64,000 nucleotides of DNA. It comes from Alopecurus myosuroides. Its lineage: Eukaryota; Streptophyta; Magnoliopsida; Poales; Poaceae. The notes below the pieces were generated by a model, which worked only from the letters and a program-made list of their open reading frames with translations, did no database searches and was not told the DNA's origin. Positions 12,118 through 24,418 of the stretch are shown in pieces. Position 1 is the stretch's first letter. The number at the start of each line of letters is the position of its first letter. The stretch covers positions 239,850,528-239,914,527 of the forward strand of contig CM054062.1 in NCBI GenBank assembly GCA_028641055.1. Reading direction: 5' to 3'. A program made the translations under genes and the position numbers.

Positions 12118-12420
12118 TAAGGACCCTTTTGATTCAAAGGAAGAACATAGAGTTTTTGTAGAATAGAATTCTATAGGACGTTTTTCTTTAGAGCTTGTTT
12201 GATTCATAGGAATGCTTCCTGTAGGAAATATTCGCATAGAAAAATCTTGCAGTACAAATCCTTTAGGAAAGTAACATGAGATCCAACCTTATGAAAAATT
12301 CGTTTAGACAATCAAAGAGAATCACACTTCTCATAGGATTCAAATTGACATGACATTTCAATTCTATAGGATTCCTATTCCTATATTTTTTCTATCCGAA
12401 GGAGCTCTAAAAGTCTAATG
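12118..12420. mobile_element. Possible MITE-type remnants
   Basis: The stretch contains two degenerate modules with CCTTTTGATTCAAAGGAA and GCTTGTTTGATTCATAGGAA near the left ends and ATAGGATTCCTATTCCTAT near the right. It resembles small non-autonomous DNA transposons common in grass promoters. A clear terminal inverted repeat and target duplication were not found, so the call is tentative. It lies just upstream of the kinase gene. Confidence 0.35.
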
Positions 12421-12746
12421 GAATTTTGACATGTTGCGTTGTGGTGAATAGAAACTTACTTTTTCTTCACCAGATGACATGTATCAAATCTTGTAGCGAT
12501 CTGAGTATCGGACGGATATACGGAAAAATTCTCCAGAGATTTAGCACAAGCTTGAAAACTGTACGTCTGCTTAGCGATGAATGCCCGAAAACATTGGAAA
12601 TCCACGGCCTAAACCACAGAAACGTGCTTCATTTTGTACGCATAGAAAAAAAAAACAGAGCAGATATAGAGGCGGAAGATTTGCCCAAGCATAAATCCCT
12701 CGCTGTCCGCCTGAACTCCAGCGCCACTCCATCACCGCCCCCATCC

Positions 12747-15700
12747 ATGGCACACTCCATGGCCGCCACCTCCACCTTTCTCCTCCCCGTCCTGTTCCTC
12801 CTAGCCATCGCCGTCCACTCCACCGCCTCAGAATCATCCAGCCCCGCCGCTCCCCTGGAAGCGGCCGCCCTCCTCAACCTCTCCGCGGTGCTCGCCGATC
12901 CCTCGGGTTACCTTTCCGCGCACTGGACGCCAGTCACGCCGCTCTGCTCGTGGCCGCGCCTCTCCTGCGACGCTGCCGGCTCCCGCGTCATCTCCCTCGA
13001 CCTCTCCGGTCTTAACCTCACCGGCCCAATCCCCGCCGCCGCGCTCTCTTCCCTGCCACACCTAAAGTCCCTCAACCTCTCCAACAACCTCTTCAATTCC
13101 ACCTTCCCGGAGGGCCTCATCAGCAGCCTCACTAGCATCCGCGTCCTCGACCTCTACAATAACAACTTCACCGGCCCACTCCCGGCCGCGCTCCCCAACC
13201 TCACGAACCTTATACACCTCCACCTCGGCGGCAATTTCTTCTCCGGCAGTATTCCCACGTCGTACGGCCAATGGAGCCGAATCCGGTACCTGGCCCTCTC
13301 CGGCAATGAGCTCACCGGGGAGATACCGCCGGAGCTCGGCAATCTGACGACGCTGACAGAGCTGTACCTCGGGTACTTCAACAGCTTCACTGGCGGTATA
13401 CCGCCGGAGCTCGGGAGGCTGCAGAAGCTCGAGCGGCTCGACTTGGCCAGCTGCGGGATCTCCGGGAAGATCCCACCGGAGGTTGCAAACCTGACGTCGC
13501 TCGACACTCTGTTTCTTCAAATCAACGCACTGTCCGGGCGGCTGCCGCCAGAGATTGGCGGGATGGCGGCTCTGAAGTCGCTCGACCTGTCGAACAACCT
13601 GTTCGTCGGGGAAATCCCCGCGAGCTTCGCGTCGCTCAAGAACATGACGCTGCTGAACCTCTTCCGGAACCGCCTCGCCGGTGAGATTCCCGATTTCGTC
13701 GGTGACCTGCCGAACCTCGAGGTGCTGCAGTTGTGGGAGAACAACTTCACCGGCGGGGTGCCGACGCAGCTTGGTGTGGCGGCAACCAGGCTGAGGATCG
13801 TCGACGTGAGCACGAATAAGCTCACGGGCGTTCTACCAACCGAGCTGTGCTCCGGCGAGCGACTGGAGACGTTCATCGCGCTTGGCAATTCGCTGTTTGG
13901 CGGCATTCCGGACGGGCTCGCCGGGTGCCGGTCATTGACGAGGATTCGGCTGGGCGAGAATTACCTCAATGGGACGATTCCGGCCAAGCTATTCACGTTG
14001 CAGAACCTGACACAGATAGAGCTCCATGACAATTTGCTGTCCGGCGGGCTTCTGCTGGACGCCGGCGAGGTGTCACCGTCGATAGGGGAGCTGAGCCTCT
14101 ACAACAACCGATTGTCCGGCCCGGTGCCGGCGGGCATCGGTGGGCTCGTGGGGCTGCAGAAGCTTCTGGTGGCCGGCAACAAGTTGTCAGGCGAGCTCCC
14201 ACCGGCCATTGGCAAGCTGCAGCAGCTTTCAAAGATGGACATGTCTGGCAACCTGATATCTGGGGAGCTGCCACCGGCGATCGCCGGATGCAAGCTGCTC
14301 ACCTTCCTCGACCTGTCCGGCAACAAGCTCTCCGGCAGTATCCCGACAGCGCTCGCCAGCCTTCGAATCCTCAACTACCTCAACCTATCCAGCAACGCGC
14401 TGGAGGGGGCGATCCCCCCATCCATCGCCGGAATGCAGAGCCTAACGGCCGTGGACTTCTCCTACAACCACCTCTCCGGTGAGGTTCCGGCCACCGGCCA
14501 GTTCGCCTACTTCAACTCCACCTCGTTCGCTGGCAACCCAGACCTCTGCGGGGCCTTCCTGTCTCCGTGCGGCACCCACGGTGTTGCCACCACGTCGACC
14601 TTCGGATCCCTCTCCTCGACAGCGAAGCTCCTCCTCGTGCTGGGCCTCCTCGCGCTGTCCATCATCTTCGCCGGCGCGGCCGTGCTAAAGGCTCGGTCTC
14701 TGAAGAGGTCGGCGGAGGCGCGCGCGTGGCGGATCACGGCGTTCCAGCGCCTGGACTTCGCGGTGGACGACGTGCTGGACTGCCTCAAGGACGAGAACGT
14801 GATCGGCAAGGGCGGGTCAGGGATCGTGTACAAGGGCGCGATGCCGGGCGGCGCGGTGGTGGCCGTGAAGCGGCTCTCCGCCATCGGGCGCTCCGGTTCC
14901 GCGCACGACGACTACGGGTTCTCGGCGGAGATACAGACGCTGGGGCGCATCCGGCACCGGCACATCGTGCGGCTGCTCGGGTTCGCGGCGAACCGCGAGA
15001 CGAACCTCCTGGTGTACGAGTACATGCCCAACGGCAGCCTCGGCGAGGTGCTCCACGGCAAGAAGGGCGGCCACCTGCAGTGGGCGACGCGGTACAAGAT
15101 CGCCGTGGAGGCGGCCAAGGGCCTGTGCTACCTGCACCACGACTGCTCGCCGCCGATCCTGCACCGCGACGTCAAGTCCAACAACATCCTCCTCGACTCG
15201 GAGTTCGAGGCGCACGTGGCCGACTTCGGCCTGGCCAAGTTCCTCCACGGCAGCAACGCCGGTGGCTCCGAGTGCATGTCCGCGATCGCCGGCTCCTACG
15301 GGTACATCGCTCCCGGTACGAATTACTCGTCCTACTCTGTTTTTCATTTTCCACAAATGCTTGCTTGCAAATACAGTAATTCGTACTCCACTATTGCCTT
15401 TGCCTATGCATCCCGTCTCGTACTGAAAACTTTTACCAGATGGTTAGTTTTGGTATGCTCCAATTGTTTTCACTGTGTTGCACCAGCTGTGCTGTGCATA
15501 CATGCTCCGAAGCCTGTCTCTCATCACTTTGTCGTTTAAATGGATCATCTTCGGGAATTGCCGGCATGCGATCTCATGCGGCGGCTGCATTCGTTGTTCT
15601 GTGCAGAGTACGCCTACACGCTGAAGGTGGACGAGAAGAGCGACGTGTACAGCTTCGGCGTGGTGCTGCTGGAGCTCGTCACCGGCCGCAAGCCGGTGGG

Positions 15701-16052
15701 GGAGTTCGGCGACGGCGTAGACATCGTGCAGTGGGTGCGGATGGTGACCGGGTCGACCAAGGAAAGCGTGATAAAGATCGCCGACCCGCGCCTCTCGACG
15801 GTCCCCATCCAGGAGCTGACCCACGTCTTCTACGTCGCCATGCTCTGCGTGGCCGAGCAGAGCGTGGAGCGGCCGACGATGAGGGAGGTGGTGCAGATCC
15901 TGACCGATATGCCTGGGACGACGTCCATGACCATCGCTACGCGGCCGATTGTCGTCGCGGATGGAGAAGAAGAGGAGCACCAGGGCGACGAGGGGCAGCA
16001 TGAGGACGGGCCACAGGGCTCCTTGCCGCAGCAGGATCTCCTCAGCATATAG
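12747..16052 (+). CDS. BAM1-like: LRR receptor-like serine/threonine kinase, CLV1/BAM class
   Basis: Two exons, 12747-15315 and 15607-16052, encode 1004 residues, as expected for BAM1-class receptors (about 1000). In order: signal peptide (1-30), Cys cap (CSWPRLSCD), about twenty leucine-rich repeats, second Cys pair ([10 protein letters not shown]), transmembrane helix (about 626-650) and a kinase domain (about 680-960). The glycine loop GKGGSG (about 687), VAVK lysine 708, HRDVK with Asp808, DFG at 826 and APE at 855-857 are all intact, so it should be an active RD kinase. The start was chosen because the signal peptide follows directly; an in-frame ATG at 12759 is an alternative. Known family members perceive CLE peptides at the plasma membrane and act in meristem and vascular development. 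Ligand and exact orthologue are inferred. GC-rich codon use is typical of grasses. Confidence 0.95.
15316..15606 (+). other. Single intron of the BAM1-like gene
   Basis: A 291-bp intron with donor CCCG/GTACGA and acceptor TGTGCAG/AGTAC. It is phase 1 and splits the Glu codon of the kinase APE motif. Reading through it would truncate the protein after IAP, whereas splicing restores [16 protein letters not shown], which is nearly invariant in the family. Confidence 0.93.
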
Positions 16053-17776
16053 TAGTGGTGGTACCTTGTAGCATCCCCTGTACCTTGCGGTGTACTCTTT
16101 GGAATGTGTTAGTGTCGGGATGTGTCTGTGTGTGTGTGTAAGAGGCGGCAAGCATGTGCTGTGCTAGATTAGTGGTGTGGTAAATCGATGATTAGATGGG
16201 GTAAATCTGTGTACGCTCTTGTACAAAGCAGCTAGTTGATGTCTCCAATTGATGTACTAGTTCCAAATTCGTGAAAAAGAAGAATGTGCAAGCCCGTGCT
16301 CGCTTGCTCGAACCTTGCGGCATGCTCCTGTGCTCCGGTGACATGCACAGCAGAGGTGCACTGATGCGCATGCATGCGCCCACGTCAAGGTCGAGGCAGG
16401 GGAGGACGCGCACGCTTGGTACTGCCGTCGCTGTAGATCGAGCTGCCGCAGACGGCCAAGTGAATCTGGTGCTGCGTGCACGTGAACCGCCATCTGCCTC
16501 GTTTCACTTGAGTCACTTGGGGTGTCAGATAGGCCTGGACAGTGGACACTTACTCGAGCCATGGCGGCAATTATACATGCTCGCACGGCACGGCACACTT
16601 GTGTCTGGGTTAAAACAGATGTTAGCCCTGTGCTCGCCGCCATGTTTCGGAGATGTAGCTTGCTGCCTTTTTTGCACAAGGCAGCGCACTCACTAGTCCT
16701 CCTAGGCGACACCAGGCCTGTAAGGCTGTAACACTGTAAAAACTGTTGAAGCGTTTGCAGGAAGGCAAAGGCTGAATCGACCGTGATCGAGTTGCCGTGC
16801 ATACTTTTCTCAAACAAACGCGGCAGTGGTACGGCCAGGGTGACTGCGTGCGCCGGCCGTGAGTGATGGGCTCCGACTGAACACGTAGTCGGTCGGCGCT
16901 CAGCTTCTGCACTCTGCAGCGCATGCAGGGGGGCTGTGACCGCGAGTGCGCTCCCACTGTTGCCACCCCCTTCGCGTGGTGTTCCTTGTGTGGTCATTTG
17001 TCACAGGTCACGCCTGAGTTGGACCGGCGACGAGGCCGCCGAGAGAATCTTCTCATTTTGTCGTGGAAATCTGAGCGCCCCTCCTCTACTCGCCGCTCGG
17101 ATCCGCTGTGTTTTCGGGAGAGCAGATGTTCCTTCGGTTTCGAAGCTCCGAAAAAGCAATAGTGTATCAAATAAACTCGACGCCACTGAATCCTGAAAAA
17201 CTTTGTAGGAGCTTCGTCTTCTTCCGCGACCTCACAACGTTCACATCGCACCGTCGCAGATGTTCGCTCGTTAAAGGCCAGGGTGAACCATAGTCTACAA
17301 CGTTTTCCTTTAAGAAAAATTAAGGATAACCTACACATTATTTGCTCGCTTCTTCTTCTTCTTCTTCTTCTTCTTTTTTTTTTTTTTTTTTGTGAATGAC
17401 ATTGTTTGCTCGTTAAGACGACAACCACTATATTTCTGTATTTTTTTTCTCACATAGGAGTATTAATTAGTTGGTGTCACCTCTAACTAATGATTTCTTA
17501 ATTTTTCGGAAATTTCAGTAACTGGATACTCAATTTTTGGATTATTTAATTATTAGCCTCACAGTTTCCTCTTAACTTTTAGAATCAAGGAGTTTTAGTT
17601 ACCTTGGTTTAAATTCGCAAAAAACTATTATGGTTCAACATGATACTTTATATTCAACTATGATTTTTTATTTATCATTTTTAGGTTTTTTTTTGGCTCA
17701 TTTCTATTTCGGGGATATATTTTTAAGACAAAGTAGAATTTTATTCGATTCTTGCATGTGGCTTATAGGGACGGCT
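16053..17776. other. 3' flank of the kinase gene and intergenic DNA
   Basis: The first ~240 bp after the stop are a plausible 3' UTR, but no clear polyadenylation signal stands out. The rest shows no recognisable gene or transposon ends. Short open frames overlap on both strands without protein-like character. The segment 16290-17290 is moderately GC-rich and unique-looking; 17290-17776 is AT-rich. Confidence 0.5.
17350..17391. repeat. (TTC)n microsatellite followed by poly(T)
   Basis: About eight to nine TTC units run directly into roughly twenty T residues, in the intergenic DNA 3' of the kinase gene. It is a likely length-polymorphic marker. Confidence 0.9.
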
Positions 17777-19162
17777 AAAAGTGCATGTGGCTTATGCAAA
17801 CTAATGTGCTTTTAAGCGTATAGGTATATTTAGAGAAAATAAGGTAAAAAAAGGTGTCCACACAAAAAGGTGAATCTCGACGGGCATGAGAAGTTCTTTC
17901 TAAAAAGTAAAACCTTCGCGGATCGGAAATTCTGGACTTGGGATCGGAAGTTCCGCCTCCCCTCAGGGAAAGTTGTGACTTCTAGTTCCTATCCCTCAAC
18001 ACTGGAATTTCTGGGTTCAAGACCGAAAAATCCGTTGTGTGGAAGTTTTGGATCTGGTTCCGGTAGAACTTTCAGTTGGCCCATGATTTTGTTGTCTTAT
18101 GGGACTTTCTGAAGCGAAAGAAGAAACATAAGACCAACAGGAAGTTCCGGTCGCAATAATGGTAGTTCCACCTCGCTAAACTTTCTTGTTTTGTTCTGGA
18201 CCAGTCTTTGGTTAGCCCCTCATATGGTTCTCATGCTAGCGTTCTCGCAAGCACAGGGTTCTACGGTGTATAAACTGGAAGTTCCGCTGGCCGGAAGTTT
18301 CGGTTGAGCCACCGGAACTTTCGTTCGTGCAGGGTGAATAAAAGGCAGCGTAAAACCGTTGGGGCAGGGATTTCTCCTGGGTCGGAAGTTTGGGATGAAA
18401 CTTCCGGTCATGCGGATTTCTTCCCTCAACGGCCGGATATGGAAAGATCATTTAACAAGGCATTCTTCCAAGTGAAACCCAAGCTTCGCTCACTCTCTCT
18501 CCACCATTAATGCAATCTTCAAACTCCTAGATCTCCCACTCCGTTCATCCAAACATTTATACTTTGTGGAGTGCTTAAGCAGGCCTAGATCCGCGATTCC
18601 TCCAAATAAATTGCAAATCCATACACCAAATCCTAGCAGATCTTGTAATATCTTGGGTGGCTGGTAACCCTAGAGAAACCTAGTGCTTGGAGCTTCCAAC
18701 TTGTTGCAAGAAGCTTTAGATCTTATTGAGAGCCTCCAGTTGAGTTGTGCAGTCGTCTCAATCTTGTGTAAAAGTTTGGTCACCGCCTTCAAGCCAACCT
18801 CGTGGTGGAAAAGAGCTCCTTCCTCACCGGAGAAGCTCATGGAGAATAGGGTGTGCACATTTGTGCTATTCGAATGCCTCGGTGGATCCTCGCTTCTCCA
18901 ATGTAAATGTACTTCCCTTGGGAAGAAACTATACGCCAAAAATATCCTTGTCTCCATGACTTTACTATTGTTTTCTATGTTGTCCCTTGACTTATTTCTT
19001 TCCTTGCGTACTTTGTATCATATCACATAGGTTGTTCACCTAGTTTCACATCTAGACCTTGTGTTTACTTGTTTAGCCCATCCTATAAAGGAAAATAATG
19101 AAAAGTTGTTAGTCACCTATTCATCCCCAGCCCCACCGGTAGTTGACCATACCATACTTTCA
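17777..19162 (+). repeat. Copia-type LTR (plus strand), diverged
   Basis: The right end CATACTTTCA at 19162 is followed by a primer-binding site ATTGGTATCAGATC (initiator-Met tRNA type), which fixes this as the 5' LTR of a plus-strand element. The left boundary (a TAAAAGTGCATG near 17777) is uncertain. The middle is full of CCGGAAGTTCCG-like palindromes (about 17925-18410). Blocks near the right end match other members of the TGAAAG family in this window. Confidence 0.65.
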
Positions 19163-20230
19163 ATTGGTATCAGATCTCTGTCTCTTATATAAGGCTTAAC
19201 CGCCTAAGAGGTTATGGCCAACAAGGAGAGTGGTCATTCGTCCTTGGTTGATATGGGCCAAACGACCTATACCTAACCTTAAGGCAACGATTGGAACAAA
19301 CCAAACCAATCTATCTAAGGTTACCTCTAGCATGAAGTCTGACCTATCCGAGGTGAAGAATATGCTTGGATTATTGACAAGCAATCCTAAGGGGCCCAAG
19401 AAACTTTTCGACACCTCTCCCGTTGTTGGAGATGCTGAGTTAAGTTCTGACGTTTCTATTCCGGTAGAAGATAACATTTGTAAAGCCAAGGTGCAAGCCT
19501 AGGCTAAACTGAAGAAAGTGGAGGATTCCTCGAATTTCAATTCATCTAAGGGTGATGGATCGGGGTCTCACTCAAGTGTCCCTCCACCTCCCCATTATGG
19601 CACTATTCACCTAGTTGCATAGATGCCACAAATTCTTAATATGAGACCACCTCCCATGGTTAGCATTAATGAGTTGCTTTAGCGGAAGTTTGGAATGAGG
19701 TCTCATATCTCTAGCTCCGGTAATGCCTTGTAGAGAAGTGTTCTTCACGATTTCTATCCTCATGATCCAATAAATTTTACTCCAACTGAGGATATGGAAT
19801 GGCAACTCAACAACATCGTATTGCACATCATCCAAAAGGCTCTCCCTCGGGAGCATGTGATGCACATTCGCACATGCAAGACCACCAAGGAGGCTTGGGA
19901 TAGTATCAACACACTATACCAAGGCAATGAAAGCATTAAATCCTCCAAGTATGATATTTCCCTTGATCAAGATGAATCGTTTTTTATGCATGAAGATGAA
20001 TTTTCCGAAGAGATCTATAAAAGACTCACGACCCTTGCCGTCCAATTGAGAGATTTTGGAAAATACGGGATTAGATATGATTGGACCAAGAGGAAGTTTC
20101 CTAAGGCAATCACTCCATTGGAGAAAATTATCTCCACCAAAATTTGAACAAGATTGGATAACTCACTCAAATCGAGTCTGTTTAGTGAATTCATGGCTAT
20201 CACCATGGCTCACAAAAGTGTGGATGATGC
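19163..20230 (+). pseudogene. Copia-type gag remnant (UBN2-like)
   Basis: It follows the primer-binding site. A first ATG (19214) opens MANKESGHSS, soon interrupted. The best surviving stretch, 19794-20147, reads EWQLNNIVLHIIQKAL, TTKEAWDSINTLYQGNE, EEIYKRLTTLAVQLRDFG and WTKRKFPKAI, matching the UBN2/copia gag pattern. Stops and frameshifts break it, and the rest of the element is cut off at 20230 by a gypsy LTR. Confidence 0.72.
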
Positions 20231-23200
20231 TGATACGTCTCCAACGTATCTATAATTTATGATGTTCCATGTTGATATTATGCCAATTGCTACATGCTTT
20301 CTATACACTTCATAGCATTTTTATCCATTTTCTGGGACTAACCTATTGACAAAATGCCACAGTGCGAGTTCCTGTTTTCTTCTGTTTTTGTATTTCAGAA
20401 AAGTTGTTCTGGAAATATTCCTGGAATTGGACGAAACAAAAGCTGAAGTCCCTATTTATCTGTCACGTACACGGAGTCCAAAGGAGACTCGGAGGGGGCC
20501 AGGGAGGTAGCCACGTCATAGGGCGGCGCGGCCCCCCCTTGGCCGCGCGGCCCCGTGGTGTGGTCCCCTTGGTCGGCCACCGACATCGCCCTTCCTCCTA
20601 TATATTGTCTTCCTCGGGAAAACTCTAAGTACCCGAGCCTCCATCCACGAAAAGCTCTATAGCCGCCGCCATCGTCAACCCTAGTCCGGGAGGGTTCTGA
20701 AGCTCTTCCCCGCACCCTGCCGGAGAGGGGAATCATCACCGAAGGGCTCTTCATCACCATGCCTGCCTCCGGAGTGATGCGTGAGTAGTTCATCCTTGGA
20801 CTACAGGTCCATAGCAGTAGCTAGATGGTTGTCTTATCCAATTTCGTGCCATCATATTTAGATCTTGTGAGCTGCCTAACATGATCAAGATCATCTTATT
20901 GTAATGCTACATGTTGTGTTTGCTAGGATCCAATGAATATTGAAATCTATGTCAAGTTGATTATAGATCTATCATATATCTTATTTGTGATCTTGCATGC
21001 TCTCCGTTGCTAGTAGATTCTCTGGCCAAGTAGATGCGTGTGACTCCAAGAGGGAGTATTTATGCTAGATAGTGGGTTCATGCCTCCTGTAATTTGGGAG
21101 AGTGACAGTAACTTCTAAGATTGTGGATGTCTTGTTGCCACTAGGAGTAAAACAACAATGCTTTGTCTAAGGATAATTGTGTTGTTTACATTACGCACTT
21201 TACTTAATGCCATAATCTGTTGCTTGCAACTTAATACCCAAAGTTTGCTCGGATGACGTCCTAAGGGTGGATTATTAGTCATAGATGAAGTTGGATAACG
21301 GTCTATGTATCATATTGTAATGCCCAAATGAATCTCAAAGTAGTCATCATGTCATGTATATGAATTACGGTGCATTCTCTATTTGTCAATCGCCCAGCTT
21401 TAATTTGTTCACCCAACATGTTATTTATCTGTTATGGAGAGGCACCACTAGTGAACTGTGGACCCGGTCCATTCTTTTACACTTATAATACAACCCACTG
21501 CAAACACTGTTCTCATTTCATTCACTGCAAACAAACATCATTTTCCACATTATACGTCTAATCCTTTGTTTTTAGCAAGACCGATGAGATTGGCAACCTC
21601 ACTGTTTCGTTGGGGCAAAGTATCTTGGTTGTGTGCAGATTCCACGTTGCTGCTGAGTGTGGTAGTGCGCTCTTCCAACATCAGCTGTCAACAACGTTCA
21701 TAAGTGATTTGTTTCTCCTACTGGTCCGATTAAATCTTGGTTTCTTACTGAGGAAAAATCTTGTTGCCTTACTCATCATACCTTCCTCTTGGGGTCTCCC
21801 AATGAATGTGTGTCCACGCACGATCAAGCTCTTTTCTGGCGCCGTTGCTCGGGAGGAACAGGATTTCTGCAAGGGGAGTCTCTCACCTCCGATCTTTTTT
21901 TACTTTGTTATTGTTTTGCTTAGTTTATTTTATTTTGTCTTGTTTGCTTCTTTATATCAAAAACACAAAAAATTAGTTCCTATTATAGTTGTTATTTTTA
22001 TTGTCCTGTTTTAATCTTGCTAAAATGAGTATTCCCGAAGTTGAGTATTTCATGTTTATTGGGCTTCACACCTTGACTAGCACGAATAATGTTCCAAGTC
22101 CCTGATATTGCAAAAAGACCAGGCAAGCGGGTGCCCAGCCCCTAAAAGATAAATTACAACTTATAACCAAATAAATATCCTAACACTATGGGCTTGAGAA
22201 ATCATGAACTTAGCTTGTTCAAACAAGGGAGAAGAGGAACTTTATTGTTCTCTCTATGGGAGCCGCTCGTGAAGCCTTTGAACATGAAAGGATGATAAAT
22301 TATTTGATGTCATTCGTTGACATAGACAAATACCTCGCTCAAAATTTATTTTTATACTCTCTATATGTTTTAAAATCTTAAAAAAGCTATAGCACATGAT
22401 TTATCCCTGCTTCCCTCTGCGAAGGATCGTTATTTTACTTTTATGTTGAGTCAGTTTTCCTACTTCTTTCTGTCTCAGAAGAAAACACTTGTGTCAACTT
22501 TGTGTGCAACAATTTTTACATGCTAGTTTATTGCACTTATTATATTTATTTGTGTTGATAATATCCATGAGATATATATGTTGAAAGTTGAAAGCTAGTG
22601 CTGAAACTTCAATCTTCCTATGTGTTGATCGATGCCTTTTATTTAGAATCTATTGCTTTATGAGTTAACTCTTATGCAAAAAAAATTGATCCTTGTCTTC
22701 AAAGTACTATTCATGAAAAGTTTTTGTTCATATGATTCAGTTGTTTACTCATTATCTATTTGTTAGCAAACTATGGACCATTGACTTGGATCACTTCATT
22801 AATGACTTGTTCTTTACATTATTATTTGATCAAGATTGTGTGGTAGCATGTCACCTCAGAAATTATTTTGTTTTTATCGTTTTACCTACTCGAGGACGAC
22901 TAGAACTAAGCTTGGGGATGCTTGATACATCTCCAACGTATCTACAATTTCTTATGTTCCATGTTGAGAATATGCCAATTGCTACATGTTTTCTATACAC
23001 TTCATAGAATTTTTATGCATTTTCAGGGACTAACTTATTGAAAAGATGCCACAGTGCCAGTTTTTTTTTCTGTTGTTTTTGTATTTCAGAAAAGTTGTTC
23101 TGGAAATATTCTCGGAATTGCACAAAGCAAAAGCCGAAGTCCCTCACGTACCCGGAGTCCGGACGAGACTCGAAGGGGGCCAGGGAGGCAGCCACATCAT

Positions 23201-23316
23201 AGGGCGACACCCTCCTTGGCCGCGCGGCCACGTGGTGTGGGCCCCCTATTCGCCCACCAACATCGCCCTTCCGCCTATATATTGCCTTCCTCGGGAAAAC
23301 CCTAACTACCCGAGCA
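20231..23316 (+). mobile_element. Gypsy element deletion derivative, no coding capacity
   Basis: The 5' LTR (20231-21826) begins TGATACGTCTCCAACGTATC and ends CACGATCA. A primer-binding site TGGCGCCGTTGCTCGGG (Asp-tRNA type) follows at 21837. The internal region 21827-22922 is only 1.1 kb and ends in the polypurine tract AGCTTGGGGATGCT. A second LTR starts at 22923 (TGATACATCTCCAACGTATC) and breaks off near 23316. No gag or pol survives. The internal length suggests a large deletion or a non-autonomous derivative of the family that also supplies the LTR at 25796-27246. Confidence 0.8.
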
Positions 23317-24418
23317 CTTGGCGTCCAATCCGAGTTGGGCAAGGAGAGGGGGTGCGACCACCTCTTGGCGAGGCTATCCCCCTCCTAGTCGATCAAGGAC
23401 TCCTCCTCCCCCTTGGGTATGTCTCCCCTCCCCTCCAACTATATAAAGGATCCACGGGATCAAATCAAAACACACAATGATCTCAAGCCCCTAGATGACC
23501 CACAAGTATAGGGGATCGAGACAGTCTTCGAGGGAAGTAAAACCCAAATTTATTGATTCGACACAAGGGGAGGCAAAGAATATTTATAAGCCTTAACAAC
23601 GAAGTTGTCAATTGAGCTGCACCTGAAAGTAGACTTGCTCGCAACAGTTTATCATTGGTAACAGTTTTATAGCGGCAGTAGTAGTAAAATAACAGCACGA
23701 TTAAAATAGAACAACAGTAGAAATTGCGGGAAAGAGCAGGCATAACGTACTGTAGGAATAGGGATGGATGAGCAGGCGTTGCATGGATAAGATAGTTCAT
23801 ATAATAATCAAAACGTGGGCATTGAAGATAATAATAAAGCATCCAAGTTCTAGGTAAACCATAGGCATGTGTTCCAATACAGTCATACGTGCTCGCAATG
23901 AGAAACTTGCACAACATCTTTTGTCCTACCAGCCCGTTTGCAGCGAGGCCTCAAGGGAAACTACTGGTAATTAAGGTGCTGCTTTTAATAACGCACTGGA
24001 GCAAAGCATTAACACTCCATGAACACATGTGATCCTCACGTCACAACCATCCCCTCTGGTTGTCCCAATTTCTGTCACTTTGGGGCATCGGGTTCCGGAC
24101 AACAATGTGTGTAAACAACTTGCAGATATGATCAGGAAACACAATTATACTCATGAAACAATAACGTGTTCAGATCTGAGATCATGGAACTTGGGCCCTG
24201 ATGCAAGCCATGACTGGAGGCTGACGTTGGTAAACCCAAGAGAAAGGTTGTGAAGAGTGCACCGGCAAGTTTTCCCTCAGAAAAGAAACTAAGGTTGAAT
24301 CGACCAGTAGGAGGACAAACAATCTCTGAAGGTTGATGCAGCTGAGGTGGCAGGGCGCACTACCGGTTCAGCAGCAACGTGGAACCTACAGAATAAAATC
24401 AAATCACTTTGTCCAAAC
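23317..24418 (-). repeat. Mosaic of gypsy LTR fragments
   Basis: From about 23491 the minus strand reads as the right half of a gypsy LTR, ending CCCCTATACTTGTGGGTCAT. 24230-24418 matches, in reverse, the right end of the LTR at 20231-21826 (TTCCACGTTGCTGCTGA). 23317-23490 includes CCAACTATATAAAGG, a possible LTR TATA box from another piece. A 144-codon open frame (23917-23483) lies within LTR sequence and is not considered a gene. Confidence 0.55.

Noticed and set aside
12426..12746. In-frame upstream extension of the kinase gene with an earlier ATG
   Set aside because: The 107 extra residues have no similarity to receptor kinases, and the signal peptide begins exactly at the 12747 ATG. The open frame is taken as chance in 5' leader and promoter sequence.
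14567..15379. 270-codon frame rich in Arg and Pro inside the kinase gene
   Set aside because: It is an alternative frame of the GC-rich kinase exon, with low-complexity composition and no domain.
23483..23917. 144-codon minus-strand frame
   Set aside because: It lies entirely in LTR-derived sequence and reads as Leu/Tyr-rich noise.
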